A DNA stretch of 64,000 nucleotides from an uncultured Tenacibaculum sp. Its GTDB lineage: Bacteria; Bacteroidota; Bacteroidia; Flavobacteriales; Flavobacteriaceae. This document shows positions 10,199 through 19,900 of this stretch, piece after piece. The first letter of the stretch is position 1, and each line of letters starts with the position of its first letter. The stretch is from assembly GCA_947492185.1 (NCBI GenBank), contig CANLMR010000001.1, positions 372,001 through 436,000 on the forward strand. The letters run 5' to 3'. Position numbers and translations under genes: made by a program. The notes under the pieces are model-generated. The model was given only the letters and a program-made list of their open reading frames with translations, was not told the origin of the DNA and ran no database searches.

Positions 10199-11557
10199 TT
10201 GAAAAAAAGGTACTCAACATACATCCCTATCTTATTTCTATTGATAGATTTAATACTTATCAATTTTATATTATTTGTAATTAATGACAAGGAGTATCTA
10301 AATCTTAAGTTTCTAGCATACATAAATATATTTTGGTTCTTTTCTGCTTTTATAACAAGGTTTTATAAAATTTACCGACATTATAATTACTTCAAATTAA
10401 CATCTACTCTAGTTACTCAGTTTTTAATTTTTATACTAGGATTCTTTACATTTTTCACCATTTTTAGAGAAGGAGAAATAGTTCATAATCAAACTAAAGT
10501 ATTAATAACTATTGTTGTTTGTATCTCTTTTGGAAGATTACTGTTTTTCTATGCTTTAAAAAAATACAGAAGAAAAGGCAACAATTATAGAAAAGTAATT
10601 GTTTTAGGGTCAGATGAATCTGCTAAAAAACTAATTCAAATTTTAAAAAACAAAAAAGGTTTAGGATACCAATTTATAGGATATTTTACCAATAAAGAGG
10701 AAAACAATTCTAATGAATATTTAGGACAATTAATGCAGTATGAAGATTTCGTTCTAACCCAAAATATAGATGAAATTTATTGTTCGTTAACAGAATTAAA
10801 AAGCAAACATGTTAGAAGAGTAAAAAAGTTTGCCAATCAAAATAACCGGAGAGTAAAATTAATTCCTAACTCCAATGAGTTGTCTAACAAAAATGTTTCT
10901 TCTGAATATTATGATGACTCAATGCTGATTTTAAATGTAAAAAAATTACCTTTTGAGTTATTAGAAAACAGAATTATCAAACGCATTTTTGATATTCTTT
11001 TTTCATCTTTCGTTTGTTTATTTATTGTGTCTTGGTTGTATCCAATATTATGGATTTTAATAAAGCTTGAGTCAAGAGGTCCAGCAATTTTTAAACAAGA
11101 AAGAGAAGGGTTTAATGGTAAAGAATTTGTTTGCTATAAGTTTAGATCAATGTATGTAAACAAATATGCTAATAAAGTACATGCTACTAAGAACGATAGT
11201 AGAGTAACTCGAATTGGAGCTTTTTTAAGGAAAACAAGCTTAGATGAAATTCCACAGTTTTTCAATGTTTTATTAGGAACAATGAGTGTGGTAGGACCAA
11301 GACCGCATTTAGAAAGCTTGGCTGTTGAATATCAAAAAGATGTTGATAACTATCTGGAAAGACATGCAGTAAAACCTGGTATAACCGGATTAGCTCAAAT
11401 AAGCGGTTATCGTGGGGAGATAAAAAAGAGATCAGATATTAAAAATAGAGTTCGTTTAGATATTTTTTATATTGAAAATTGGTCATTTATGTTAGATGTA
11501 AAAATTGTGGTAAGCACAATATTAAGTATATTTCAAGGAGATGAAAACGCATATTAA
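10199..11557 (+). CDS. undecaprenyl-phosphate sugar phosphotransferase (initiating transferase)
   Basis: This 452-residue polyprenol phosphoglycosyltransferase starts repeat-unit synthesis by moving a sugar-1-phosphate to undecaprenyl phosphate. The N-terminal part has about four membrane spans, then a CoA-binding-like Rossmann region (VIVLGSDESAKKLIQIL, about residues 137-153). A further membrane hairpin precedes the catalytic Bac_transf domain with FKQEREGFNGKEFVCYKFRSM, KTSLDEIPQFFNVLLGTMSV, VGPRPH and KPGITGLAQISGYRGE. This is the WcaJ/PssY architecture of normal length. The start is a TTG at 10199, three bases after the upstream stop, because no ATG occurs before the first membrane span. 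The last base overlaps the next ATG. Confidence 0.93.
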   Translation: MKKRYSTYIPILFLLIDLILINFILFVINDKEYLNLKFLAYINIFWFFSAFITRFYKIYRHYNYFKLTSTLVTQFLIFILGFFTFFTIFREGEIVHNQTKVLITIVVCISFGRLLFFYALKKYRRKGNNYRKVIVLGSDESAKKLIQILKNKKGLGYQFIGYFTNKEENNSNEYLGQLMQYEDFVLTQNIDEIYCSLTELKSKHVRRVKKFANQNNRRVKLIPNSNELSNKNVSSEYYDDSMLILNVKKLPFELLENRIIKRIFDILFSSFVCLFIVSWLYPILWILIKLESRGPAIFKQEREGFNGKEFVCYKFRSMYVNKYANKVHATKNDSRVTRIGAFLRKTSLDEIPQFFNVLLGTMSVVGPRPHLESLAVEYQKDVDNYLERHAVKPGITGLAQISGYRGEIKKRSDIKNRVRLDIFYIENWSFMLDVKIVVSTILSIFQGDENAY

Positions 11558-12315
11558 TGCATGACAAATTCGACATATCAGCAGCTATTGTTTTATATAA
11601 TGAAAAAGAAGAAGAGCTATTACAAGCAATAGATTCTTTCTTATCTAATAATCTTACGAAAAAACTATTCTTAATAGATAATTCAATATCAAAATTCACA
11701 AATGCTTCTATCTTAAATCACCCAGATGTAATCTATATTTTCAACAACAGAAACTTTGGATTTGGAAGAGCTCATAATTTAGTTATTGATCAAATTAAAA
11801 ATGCTTCTGAATATCATTTAGTTTTAAATCCTGACACAAAATTTGATCCTAAAATTTTGGATGAACTAATCAATGAATTGAAGAGAAACGAAGATGTAGC
11901 ATTAATAGCTCCTGCTATAAAATTTCCAAATGGAAGCCATCAATATTCCGTAAGAAAGTATTCTTCTTTTTTTGATTTAATCATAAGAAAACTAGGGGTT
12001 TTCAAGAGTAGAATTCATAGTGAAGAGTATAGAGGTTTAGATTTATCCCAACCGTTTTATCCAGATGCAGTTCATGGTAGTTTTATGTTGTTCAAAACAG
12101 ATGATTTTGTTGCTGTTAATGGTTTTGATGAACGCTATTTTTTATATCTTGAAGACATAGACATTTGTAAGAAACTTGATGTTATAGGTAAGAAAAAACT
12201 ATACTATCCTAAAGTAACAGTTACTCATGCCTTAAAGAAAGAATCGTCAAGAAAATTGAAACTGTTTTTTTACCATTTCTCGTCTGCCATTAGATACTTT
12301 TTAAAATGGTTATAG
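11557..12315 (+). CDS. glycosyltransferase family 2, rhamnosyltransferase-like
   Basis: A GT-A enzyme of 252 residues with ISAAIVLYNEKEEELLQAI at the N-terminus, the NNRNFGFGRAHNLVI stretch and LVLNPDTKFD (donor metal-binding region), then HGSFMLFKTDDFVAVNGFDE and YLEDIDICKKL. This pattern matches the WbbL/RfbF-like group that transfers rhamnose or similar deoxysugars; the specificity is inference. It shares TAATG with the initiating transferase and is the last gene of the polysaccharide operon. A -7 element for purD lies just past its stop. Confidence 0.85.
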   Translation: MHDKFDISAAIVLYNEKEEELLQAIDSFLSNNLTKKLFLIDNSISKFTNASILNHPDVIYIFNNRNFGFGRAHNLVIDQIKNASEYHLVLNPDTKFDPKILDELINELKRNEDVALIAPAIKFPNGSHQYSVRKYSSFFDLIIRKLGVFKSRIHSEEYRGLDLSQPFYPDAVHGSFMLFKTDDFVAVNGFDERYFLYLEDIDICKKLDVIGKKKLYYPKVTVTHALKKESSRKLKLFFYHFSSAIRYFLKWL

Positions 12316-12316
12316 C

Positions 12317-12324
12317 TATATTTG
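12317..12324 (+). promoter_or_regulatory. candidate -7 box for purD (TATATTTG)
   Basis: TATATTTG matches the Bacteroidota -7 consensus TAnnTTTG and lies 33 bases before the purD ATG. No clear TTG is present 19 bases further upstream, so the -33 element is weak. It would give purD a promoter separate from the glycan operon. Confidence 0.45.
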
Positions 12325-12356
12325 CGGCTCAATAACACAACACACAAAATACAATA

Positions 12357-13634
12357 ATGAATATTTTAGTTTTAGGTTCTGGAGGAAGAGAACATGCATT
12401 TACACACAAGTTATTAGAGAGTAAAAAAATAGAAAAAATTTATGTCGCTCCTGGTAATGCAGGTACAAATGAAATAGCAACTAATATTGCAATTAATCCC
12501 ACGGATTTTGCCGCTGTAAAGAAAGTTGTTTTAGAAAACAAAATTAACATGGTTGTTGTAGGTCCAGAAGCGCCATTAGTTGAAGGAGTTCACGACTTTT
12601 TCTTATCTGATGATGAGCTACAATCAATTCCAGTAATTGGGCCGAAGAAAGACGGAGCTCTATTAGAAGGAAGTAAAGATTTCTCTAAACAGTTCATGGA
12701 AAAGCACAATATTCCAACTGCAAAATATCAATCTTTTACTAGCGAATCTCTTGAAGAGGGATATGCATTTTTAGAAACACTGAATCCACCATTTGTATTA
12801 AAAGCAGACGGTTTAGCTGCAGGAAAAGGAGTGTTAATTTTAGAGGATATTCAAGAAGCAAAAGCTGAACTGAAAGAAATGCTTACAAACCAAAAGTTTG
12901 GAGCTGCTTCAGCAACAGTAGTTATTGAAGAGTTCTTAAAAGGAATTGAGCTTTCGGTTTTTGTTTTAACAGACGGTAAAAGCTATAAAGTATTACCATC
13001 GGCTAAAGATTACAAGAGAATTGGAGAAGGAGATACTGGTTTGAATACAGGAGGAATGGGAGCAATTTCACCAGTTCCTTTTGCTGATAATGATTTCCTT
13101 ACCAAAGTAGAAGATCGAGTTATAAAGCCTACAGTAGATGGATTACAAAAAGATGGAATAGATTATAGAGGTTTTATTTTTATAGGATTAATGAATGTAG
13201 CAGGAGATCCGTTTGTAATTGAATACAATGTTCGTATGGGTGATCCTGAAACTGAAGTGGTATTACCAAGAATAGAATCAGATCTTTTAGAGTTATTCGA
13301 AGGAGTTGCTACTCAAACATTATCAGAAAAAAGTTTTAGTGTTACAAATAAAACGGCTACAACAGTTATGTTAGTTTCTGGAGGATATCCAGAAGTGTAT
13401 GAAAAAGGGAAAGAAATTACAGGTTTAGAAAATGTGGAAGGATCTTTAGTTTTCCATGCAGGAACTAAAAACCAAGATAGTAAAGTTGTTACCAATGGAG
13501 GCCGTGTAATCGCAGTTACGTCTTTTGGAGACACCATTGAAGAAGCGTTAAAAGCATCGTATAAAAACATTAATAAAATCTCATTTGAAAAAATCAACTA
13601 TCGAAAAGATATAGGGTTTGATTTAGTAAAATAG
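12357..13634 (+). CDS. purD: phosphoribosylamine--glycine ligase
   Basis: This cytoplasmic ATP-grasp enzyme catalyses the second step of purine biosynthesis, joining glycine to 5-phosphoribosylamine. Diagnostic segments are NILVLGSGGREHAF at the N-terminus, VVGPEAPLVEG, PPFVLKADGLAAGKGV (ATP-grasp lysine region), NTGGMGAISPVP (the PurD signature, about residues 225-236) and EYNVRMGDPETEVVLPRI. The length of 425 residues is normal. It has its own candidate promoter and a strong terminator after it, so it is probably monocistronic and unrelated to the glycan genes upstream. Confidence 0.97.
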   Translation: MNILVLGSGGREHAFTHKLLESKKIEKIYVAPGNAGTNEIATNIAINPTDFAAVKKVVLENKINMVVVGPEAPLVEGVHDFFLSDDELQSIPVIGPKKDGALLEGSKDFSKQFMEKHNIPTAKYQSFTSESLEEGYAFLETLNPPFVLKADGLAAGKGVLILEDIQEAKAELKEMLTNQKFGAASATVVIEEFLKGIELSVFVLTDGKSYKVLPSAKDYKRIGEGDTGLNTGGMGAISPVPFADNDFLTKVEDRVIKPTVDGLQKDGIDYRGFIFIGLMNVAGDPFVIEYNVRMGDPETEVVLPRIESDLLELFEGVATQTLSEKSFSVTNKTATTVMLVSGGYPEVYEKGKEITGLENVEGSLVFHAGTKNQDSKVVTNGGRVIAVTSFGDTIEEALKASYKNINKISFEKINYRKDIGFDLVK

Positions 13635-13660
13635 AAAACGTATCTATTAATTAATATAAC

Positions 13661-13692
13661 AAAGACTCGGGATTTATTTCTCGAGCTTTTTT
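13661..13692 (+). terminator. intrinsic terminator after purD
   Basis: CTCGGGA and TCTCGAG pair around a short A/T loop with one G-T wobble; the stem is extended by AAAG/CTTT with one bulged A and is followed by a run of T. It lies 26 bases after the purD stop. Confidence 0.75.
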
Positions 13693-13737
13693 AATTTTTA
13701 AATATACTGGGTAACATTTTTAAGATTGAGTAACAAG

Positions 13738-13767
13738 TTGTTAAAGTTTAAAAAATGTATATATTTG
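13738..13767 (+). promoter_or_regulatory. promoter of the RHS operon (TTG-N19-TATATTTG)
   Basis: TTG at 13738-13740, then exactly 19 bases, then TATATTTG at 13760-13767: a full match to the Bacteroidota sigma-ABfr promoter. It leaves a leader of about 50 bases before the RHS gene at 13822. Confidence 0.75.
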
Positions 13768-13821
13768 CACCACGAGGGAAAAAATTGTTTAATTATAAAT
13801 TGCTAAAATTCAATTAATCTT

Positions 13822-16800
13822 ATGAGAAAATTAATGTTGAGCATTATTTTAATGCTTTTATGTGCTGTGGGTTATAGTCAAGGAACACCACCTGAATTAC
13901 CTACCGTTATTCAGCCTAGCCCTGAAGCTAGGAAAATTCAAGAGTATGGAAAAGTACCAGTAAACTATAATACAGGTATACCTGGAATTCAAGTTCCAAT
14001 TTATTCGTTTCAAGCTGGAGGGGAAGCATACCCTATAGGTTTATCTTATCATGCTGGAGGAGTTCGAGTAGGAGAATCTGAAGGGATGACAGGTTTAAAA
14101 TGGACCTTAACAAATGGAGGAGGAAGAATTAGTAGAAGTGTTAGAGGAAGACCTGATGAAGATAACGTATACACCAATTCAGGTTGGTTAAATTCAGGTT
14201 CTTATGTTAGTAATCTTGAAGTATCACAATTAAGTGTTGATGAACAAAGTCAAATTAAAAATGGATGTTGGGATTTAGAACCTGATGTATTCAATTTAAT
14301 GTTACCTAATGGTAGATCAATTCAATTTATGTTTAATGAAAATGGTCAAATATTATTGATTCCAATTTCTGAAGAATTTAAAATTGAACACACTAATAAT
14401 TTAAGTTCTTGGACAGTTACAGATAATAAAGGAGTTAAATATTATTTTGCTACTCCTGAAAGTACTAAAGTTAGTTCTGGATGCTCTGGATGGCAACCTA
14501 TTTGTAACGCTACTGGTTATACTTTCCCTACTTCATGGATGTTAGATAAAGTTGTTTTCTCAAATAATAACCAAATTACTTATTCCTATGTAAATGAAGA
14601 ATATGTTGATAATTCTTGGAGCAATATTAGATTAAGAAAAAATAACAACTCTACAAATTGGTCTAATGCTATAAATAGTAGTTGTGGAACAACAACAAGA
14701 TATTCAAGAAAAAAAATAACTACAATAACCTATAAGAAAACAAAAATTAATTATAGTTATTCTCTTAAAAATTCTAGTAAACCAGAAGATGGTTCTAAAT
14801 TAGATGAGATATATGTTACCTATAATAATCAACATGTAAAAAAAGTACGATTAGAATATTATATGAATCCTCATCAAAGAATGTTTTTAGAAACGGTTAA
14901 AGAAATTTCAAAAAATAATACTGAATTAGTTTTAAATCGTTTTGAATATAAAAGCAAGGAGTTATTTCCAAATAAAAATAGTGTAGCGATTGACCATTTT
15001 GGATATTTTAATAGTAGTAGTTCTTCTAGTGAAAACTATAACACACAAAAATTAGCTCCTAATGATGATTTTTACATTAATACAGGTATTGGTTTCGGTG
15101 GAGTAAATAGAAACTTAAACACAAATACCATTGCATACGGAAGTTTAACTAAAGTAATTTATCCAACGAAAGGATATAGTGTTTTTGAGTTTGAACCTAA
15201 TGAGATTTATAGATCAATTTCACCTGATAACACACAAGTAAACGTTCAATCTACACCGAGTAATACAACAGGTTGGGAAGATCATTATAGCGATTATTTT
15301 ACACTTCCTTCTACTAAAACATTTACTATTACTAGTATCAATATCAGTAATTTCGATAATTTATCAAACAATGTAAGTTGGACACGACCTACGGTACAAT
15401 TAGTAAGTAGTGATGGGCAAGTGTACTACTCAAATAATAGTTTTAATTTTGGAGAAAACATTACTACTCCTTACACTATTACTAATTTACCCGACAAACA
15501 ATTCAGATTAAAAATACGTGTATATAATTCTACATCTGTTCCTTTAGGAGTTGTTGTTAGAGGAAACTATCCTCCAGCATCACAGGAACAGAATGTGTAT
15601 TATGGTGGTCTTAGAATAAAATCAATTACTAACCATAATCATAATGGAATTCAAGCGTATAAAAAATCATTTAACTATAGTGATTTTAATAATGTTAATA
15701 AGTCAAGTGGAGAAACTTCGGTTTCATTACCATCATATTTCAAGAAAGTAAAAGAGCCTAATTTTAGCATTAATGAAATTGGGATTACATATATAAGTTC
15801 TTGGAATAATTTTGATGAAATAGTTTGTGTAAACCCAATACAAGTAGATATGGTAAATAATACACCTGTTTATTACAGAAATGCAAAAGAAGTTTTTGAA
15901 GACGGAAATAATTCATACTATATCAAAAGAACATATAAAAACTATGGAATTAATTTTAAAAGCTCTCTTTTATCATATGAAATTGGAGGAGTATATATGA
16001 CAATGCAAACTCCATCTACTTTTGAAGGTTATGCAAACGGGGTGTTAGAGAGTGAAGAAATGGTGGATAGTAATGGGAGAACCGTTTCAAAAACTGTATA
16101 TGAGAAGGAATTTAAATTGGCAGACGGAATAGATACACAAAAAATCCAATGTATTAAGTATGCTGAAATGCCCTACCATTGTTTTGCTATAGAATATCCT
16201 ACAATTTCTCGTTGGTTTGTGGATAAAAAAGTAACCAATACTGTTTATAACGCAAATGGAGATTTGGTAAATACTACTGAAATGTTTTATGATAATGCTT
16301 CTCATAAATTACCAACACAACAGTTTGTAACTAACAGTAAAGGAGAAACTATAATTTCAAAGACTAAATATCCCCATGATGTTAATAATACTCGATTAAT
16401 CAACGATTATAGAATTGCAGAAGTAATGCAAACTGAGACTAGCAAAAAAGTAGGCTCAACTATTACTAAGTTAGCGAGTCAAAACAAAGTGTTTAAAGAT
16501 TTTGCTTTCTTCTATTTATTAGAAAAGAATCAAACTTCAAGAAATAACCAATCATTTGAGGACAGAATTATATTCCATAATTACGATGGTGATACCAACC
16601 CAATTGAAGTAAGTAAAAAAGATGGATCTAAAATCCGTTATGTTTGGGGGTATGAAAAAACTCAACCTATAGCTAAGATTGAAGGTTATACTTCAATAAG
16701 TACTGCTCAGAAGAATGCTATTAAATCTGCTATCACAGCATCAAACAATGATGTGAGTGTAGCTACAGAAAACTCGTTACGTACGAGTTTAACAGCCTTG

Positions 16801-16986
16801 CGTAATGCATTTCCAGAAGCACAAGTAACCACATTTACTTACGATCCTTTAATTGGCGTAACGAGTATTACAGATCCACGAGGCGAAGTCGTGTATTATG
16901 AGTATGATGAATTTAACAGATTGAGATTTGTTAAAAATACTGAGGGAGAGATTTTAAAAGAACACACGTACAACTATAAAAACTAA
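13822..16986 (+). CDS. large secreted RHS-associated protein (first of DUF6443/RHS pair)
   Basis: The 1054-residue protein starts with a signal peptide (MRKLMLSIILMLLCAVGYSQ). Early segments such as SPEARKIQEYGKVPVNYNTGIPGIQVPIY and LSYHAGGVRVGESEGMTGLKWTL are typical of the long proteins that accompany DUF6443/RHS proteins in flavobacteria (family knowledge). Most of the chain is beta-rich YD-type repeat material. The C-terminus carries recognisable YD repeats: TFTYDPLIGVTSITDPRGE and YYEYDEFNRLRFVKN. It is separated from the second RHS gene by only 7 bases and has its own promoter. It probably builds part of the RHS shell or a carrier for the toxin-bearing partner; that role is inferred. 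Confidence 0.8.
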   Translation: MRKLMLSIILMLLCAVGYSQGTPPELPTVIQPSPEARKIQEYGKVPVNYNTGIPGIQVPIYSFQAGGEAYPIGLSYHAGGVRVGESEGMTGLKWTLTNGGGRISRSVRGRPDEDNVYTNSGWLNSGSYVSNLEVSQLSVDEQSQIKNGCWDLEPDVFNLMLPNGRSIQFMFNENGQILLIPISEEFKIEHTNNLSSWTVTDNKGVKYYFATPESTKVSSGCSGWQPICNATGYTFPTSWMLDKVVFSNNNQITYSYVNEEYVDNSWSNIRLRKNNNSTNWSNAINSSCGTTTRYSRKKITTITYKKTKINYSYSLKNSSKPEDGSKLDEIYVTYNNQHVKKVRLEYYMNPHQRMFLETVKEISKNNTELVLNRFEYKSKELFPNKNSVAIDHFGYFNSSSSSSENYNTQKLAPNDDFYINTGIGFGGVNRNLNTNTIAYGSLTKVIYPTKGYSVFEFEPNEIYRSISPDNTQVNVQSTPSNTTGWEDHYSDYFTLPSTKTFTITSINISNFDNLSNNVSWTRPTVQLVSSDGQVYYSNNSFNFGENITTPYTITNLPDKQFRLKIRVYNSTSVPLGVVVRGNYPPASQEQNVYYGGLRIKSITNHNHNGIQAYKKSFNYSDFNNVNKSSGETSVSLPSYFKKVKEPNFSINEIGITYISSWNNFDEIVCVNPIQVDMVNNTPVYYRNAKEVFEDGNNSYYIKRTYKNYGINFKSSLLSYEIGGVYMTMQTPSTFEGYANGVLESEEMVDSNGRTVSKTVYEKEFKLADGIDTQKIQCIKYAEMPYHCFAIEYPTISRWFVDKKVTNTVYNANGDLVNTTEMFYDNASHKLPTQQFVTNSKGETIISKTKYPHDVNNTRLINDYRIAEVMQTETSKKVGSTITKLASQNKVFKDFAFFYLLEKNQTSRNNQSFEDRIIFHNYDGDTNPIEVSKKDGSKIRYVWGYEKTQPIAKIEGYTSISTAQKNAIKSAITASNNDVSVATENSLRTSLTALRNAFPEAQVTTFTYDPLIGVTSITDPRGEVVYYEYDEFNRLRFVKNTEGEILKEHTYNYKN

Positions 16987-16993
16987 GAAAAAG

Positions 16994-19900
16994 ATGAAAA
17001 AGTTAATATATATACTATTAGTATTGCCTTTTGTGATGTACGCACAAAGCACTACTGAGAATCATGTAGTTACTAAGGTGTACAAAAAAGGAACTACAAC
17101 GCCTATTACTGGGCAAAATAAAGACGAAGTAATGACCAGTGTTCAGTATTTTGATGGACTAGGTCGATTAAAACAAACTGTTGCAGTACATGCAGGAGGA
17201 AATACGATTTCAAACAATGCCATTCCAATTGATTGGACAGCAAATGCTACCGCTACCAATTTTTTTAACCGTAATGGTGGATCAGATGAAAATAAAATTG
17301 TAAGTGGAACTACTCCTTTTGGAGGAACCGATTTACTATGGGAATGTAAACCTAGCGGTAATTATTATTCAGATGGAGGATGGAACACAGATTATTTTGA
17401 AATTGATAACACCAAAACCTATCGTTACTCAGTTTGGGTAAAACGAACAGGAAGTCAAGATGGAACTACCTATCATGGTACTGGAGGTGTAGATAATTTA
17501 AATGGTACAGCCAATAGTAATCCTTACTTTTGGGCTGGAGATTTACCACAATTAAATACTTGGTATTTACTAGTCGGAGTAGTACATCCGCATACCTATA
17601 GGGGTTCAGATACAGGAGTAAGTGGTGTATACGATACCAATGGAAATAAAGTATCTGATGGAACAGAATACAGATGGCGTTCTGATAATACACCAACTCG
17701 ATTAAGAAACTATTTATTTTACACTAATGACACTAGCGTTCGTCAATATTTTTGGAGTCCATTATTTCAAGAGATTGATGGAGGAGAAATCCCATTAGAT
17801 GATGTCATTACTGAGAATAGTACTGTTATCGCTCAAGAAAATATCAAAGATATTGTTTCTCACATACAATACGATAACTTAGGTAGAATGTCCAAAGAGT
17901 ATTTACCTGTTACCAATGGTAGTGGAAATGCCAACATAAGAACTGAGAATATGGCAACAGCTACTCAGGATTATTACGGGCGTAAATACGCAAAAGATTT
18001 TGCTGGAGTAACATTATTATCAGAGATTAATGCCTATTCAGAGAAAACATTTGATAACTCTCCATTAAATAGAGTGACTGAGCAAGCCGCTCCTGGTACC
18101 GATTGGAAATTAGGAAACGGACATGAAATTAAGTTTGATTATGACGTAAATGTTGCAAAAGAAGTTAAAGTTTACGAAGTAACTACAAGTTTTGCGAATA
18201 ATACCTACTCGCCAACCTTACAAGGCGGAACAACGTATTATGCAGAAGGAGCACTATCTAAAGCAGTAACTAAAGATGAAAACTGGAAAGTTGGACAAAC
18301 CTATGCAAATGATCATACTACAGAAGAGTTTAAAAACAAAAGCGGACAAGTACTTTTAAAACGTACGTATAACCAAAACCAAAAGCACGATACTTATTAT
18401 GTATATGATGATCTAGGAAACTTAACCTATGTACTTCCTCCAAAAATGGATGCAACAACAAGCTCATTAGCCATAATTAATTCTAAACTAAATGATTTAG
18501 GATATCAATATGTATATGATTACCGTAACCGTTTGGTAGAAAAGAAAATTCCAGGAAAAGGGTGGGAATATATTGTATATGATAAATTAGACAGGCCAGT
18601 ACTAACTCAGGACGCTAATTTAAAAATCCAAAATAAATGGTTGTTCACCAAGTATGATCAATTAGGGAGATCGGTTTATACAGGGATGTATAATGGAGGT
18701 ACGAGAGATAGAGTTGCGTTACAAAATATCGCTAACACCTATACAAACAATACTCATGCAAGATTATACGAGTTACGTACAACAGCTAATCTATATAACG
18801 GTACTTCTGTTTATTATTCAAATAAAGGATTTCCAAGTTCTTCAGGGCTTGATATTTTCACTATAAACTATTACGATTCGTATGTAGATATACCATCAGG
18901 TTTTACAGCGCCAACAAGTGTGTATGGACAAGCAATTACTACGAACACCAAAGGTTTAGCAACGGTTACTAAAACTAGAGTATTAGGAACTACTAGTTGG
19001 ATAACTACAGTTAGCTATTACGATAAAAAAGCACGTCCTATTTATGTGTATAGTAAGAATAGTTATTTACAAACTACCGATATTGTAGAGAGTAAATTAG
19101 ATGATTTTACTGGAAAGGTGTTAGAAACAAAAACTACACATAAAAAAACAGGAAAAGCTGATATTATTACTGTTGATCGTTTTGAGTATGATCATATGGA
19201 TAGACTCATAAGCCAAAACCAAGAAATTAACAATCAAATATCAGAACGTATTGTAAAAAACAATTACGATGATATGGGGCAGTTAGAGAGTAAAATCTTA
19301 GGTAACGGAACCAAAGCCGGATACAAAGATGTGACTAGCGGCTTATCTGTTGTAGATAATAAAATTACCAAAACAGGAAGTACAGGCTGGTCTCATGGTT
19401 TAGCTACTCAAGGAACTATTGCTGGAGGTGGTTATGTAGAGTTTATAGCACAAACAGTTCATCATCCTACTATGGTGGGATTGTCAAAAACCAACACAAA
19501 TGCCCATTATAATACTATTGATTATGCTGTTTATATGTATTGGTCAAATCGTATACTTATATTTGAAAAAGGATCTAATAAAGGAGAGTTTGGTACGTTT
19601 AAAAAAGGAGATATATTCAGAGTAGAGCGTATTGGAGATCAGATTTTATACAAGAAAAATGGAGAAACCTTTTATGTGTCAGCAACAAAATCTTCAGGAG
19701 CATTATTAGGAGATATTAGTATGTACTACCCTGGATCTCAAATCAAAGATTTTAAGATTGTAGACAACAGCAAAGGATTACAAAAGGTTGATTACAACTA
19801 CAATGTACGTGGATGGTTAACAAATATTAACGACGATGTGGTAAATGACAATGATTTGTTTAACTTTAGCATACAATACAACGACCCAAGTGTGGAGCTA

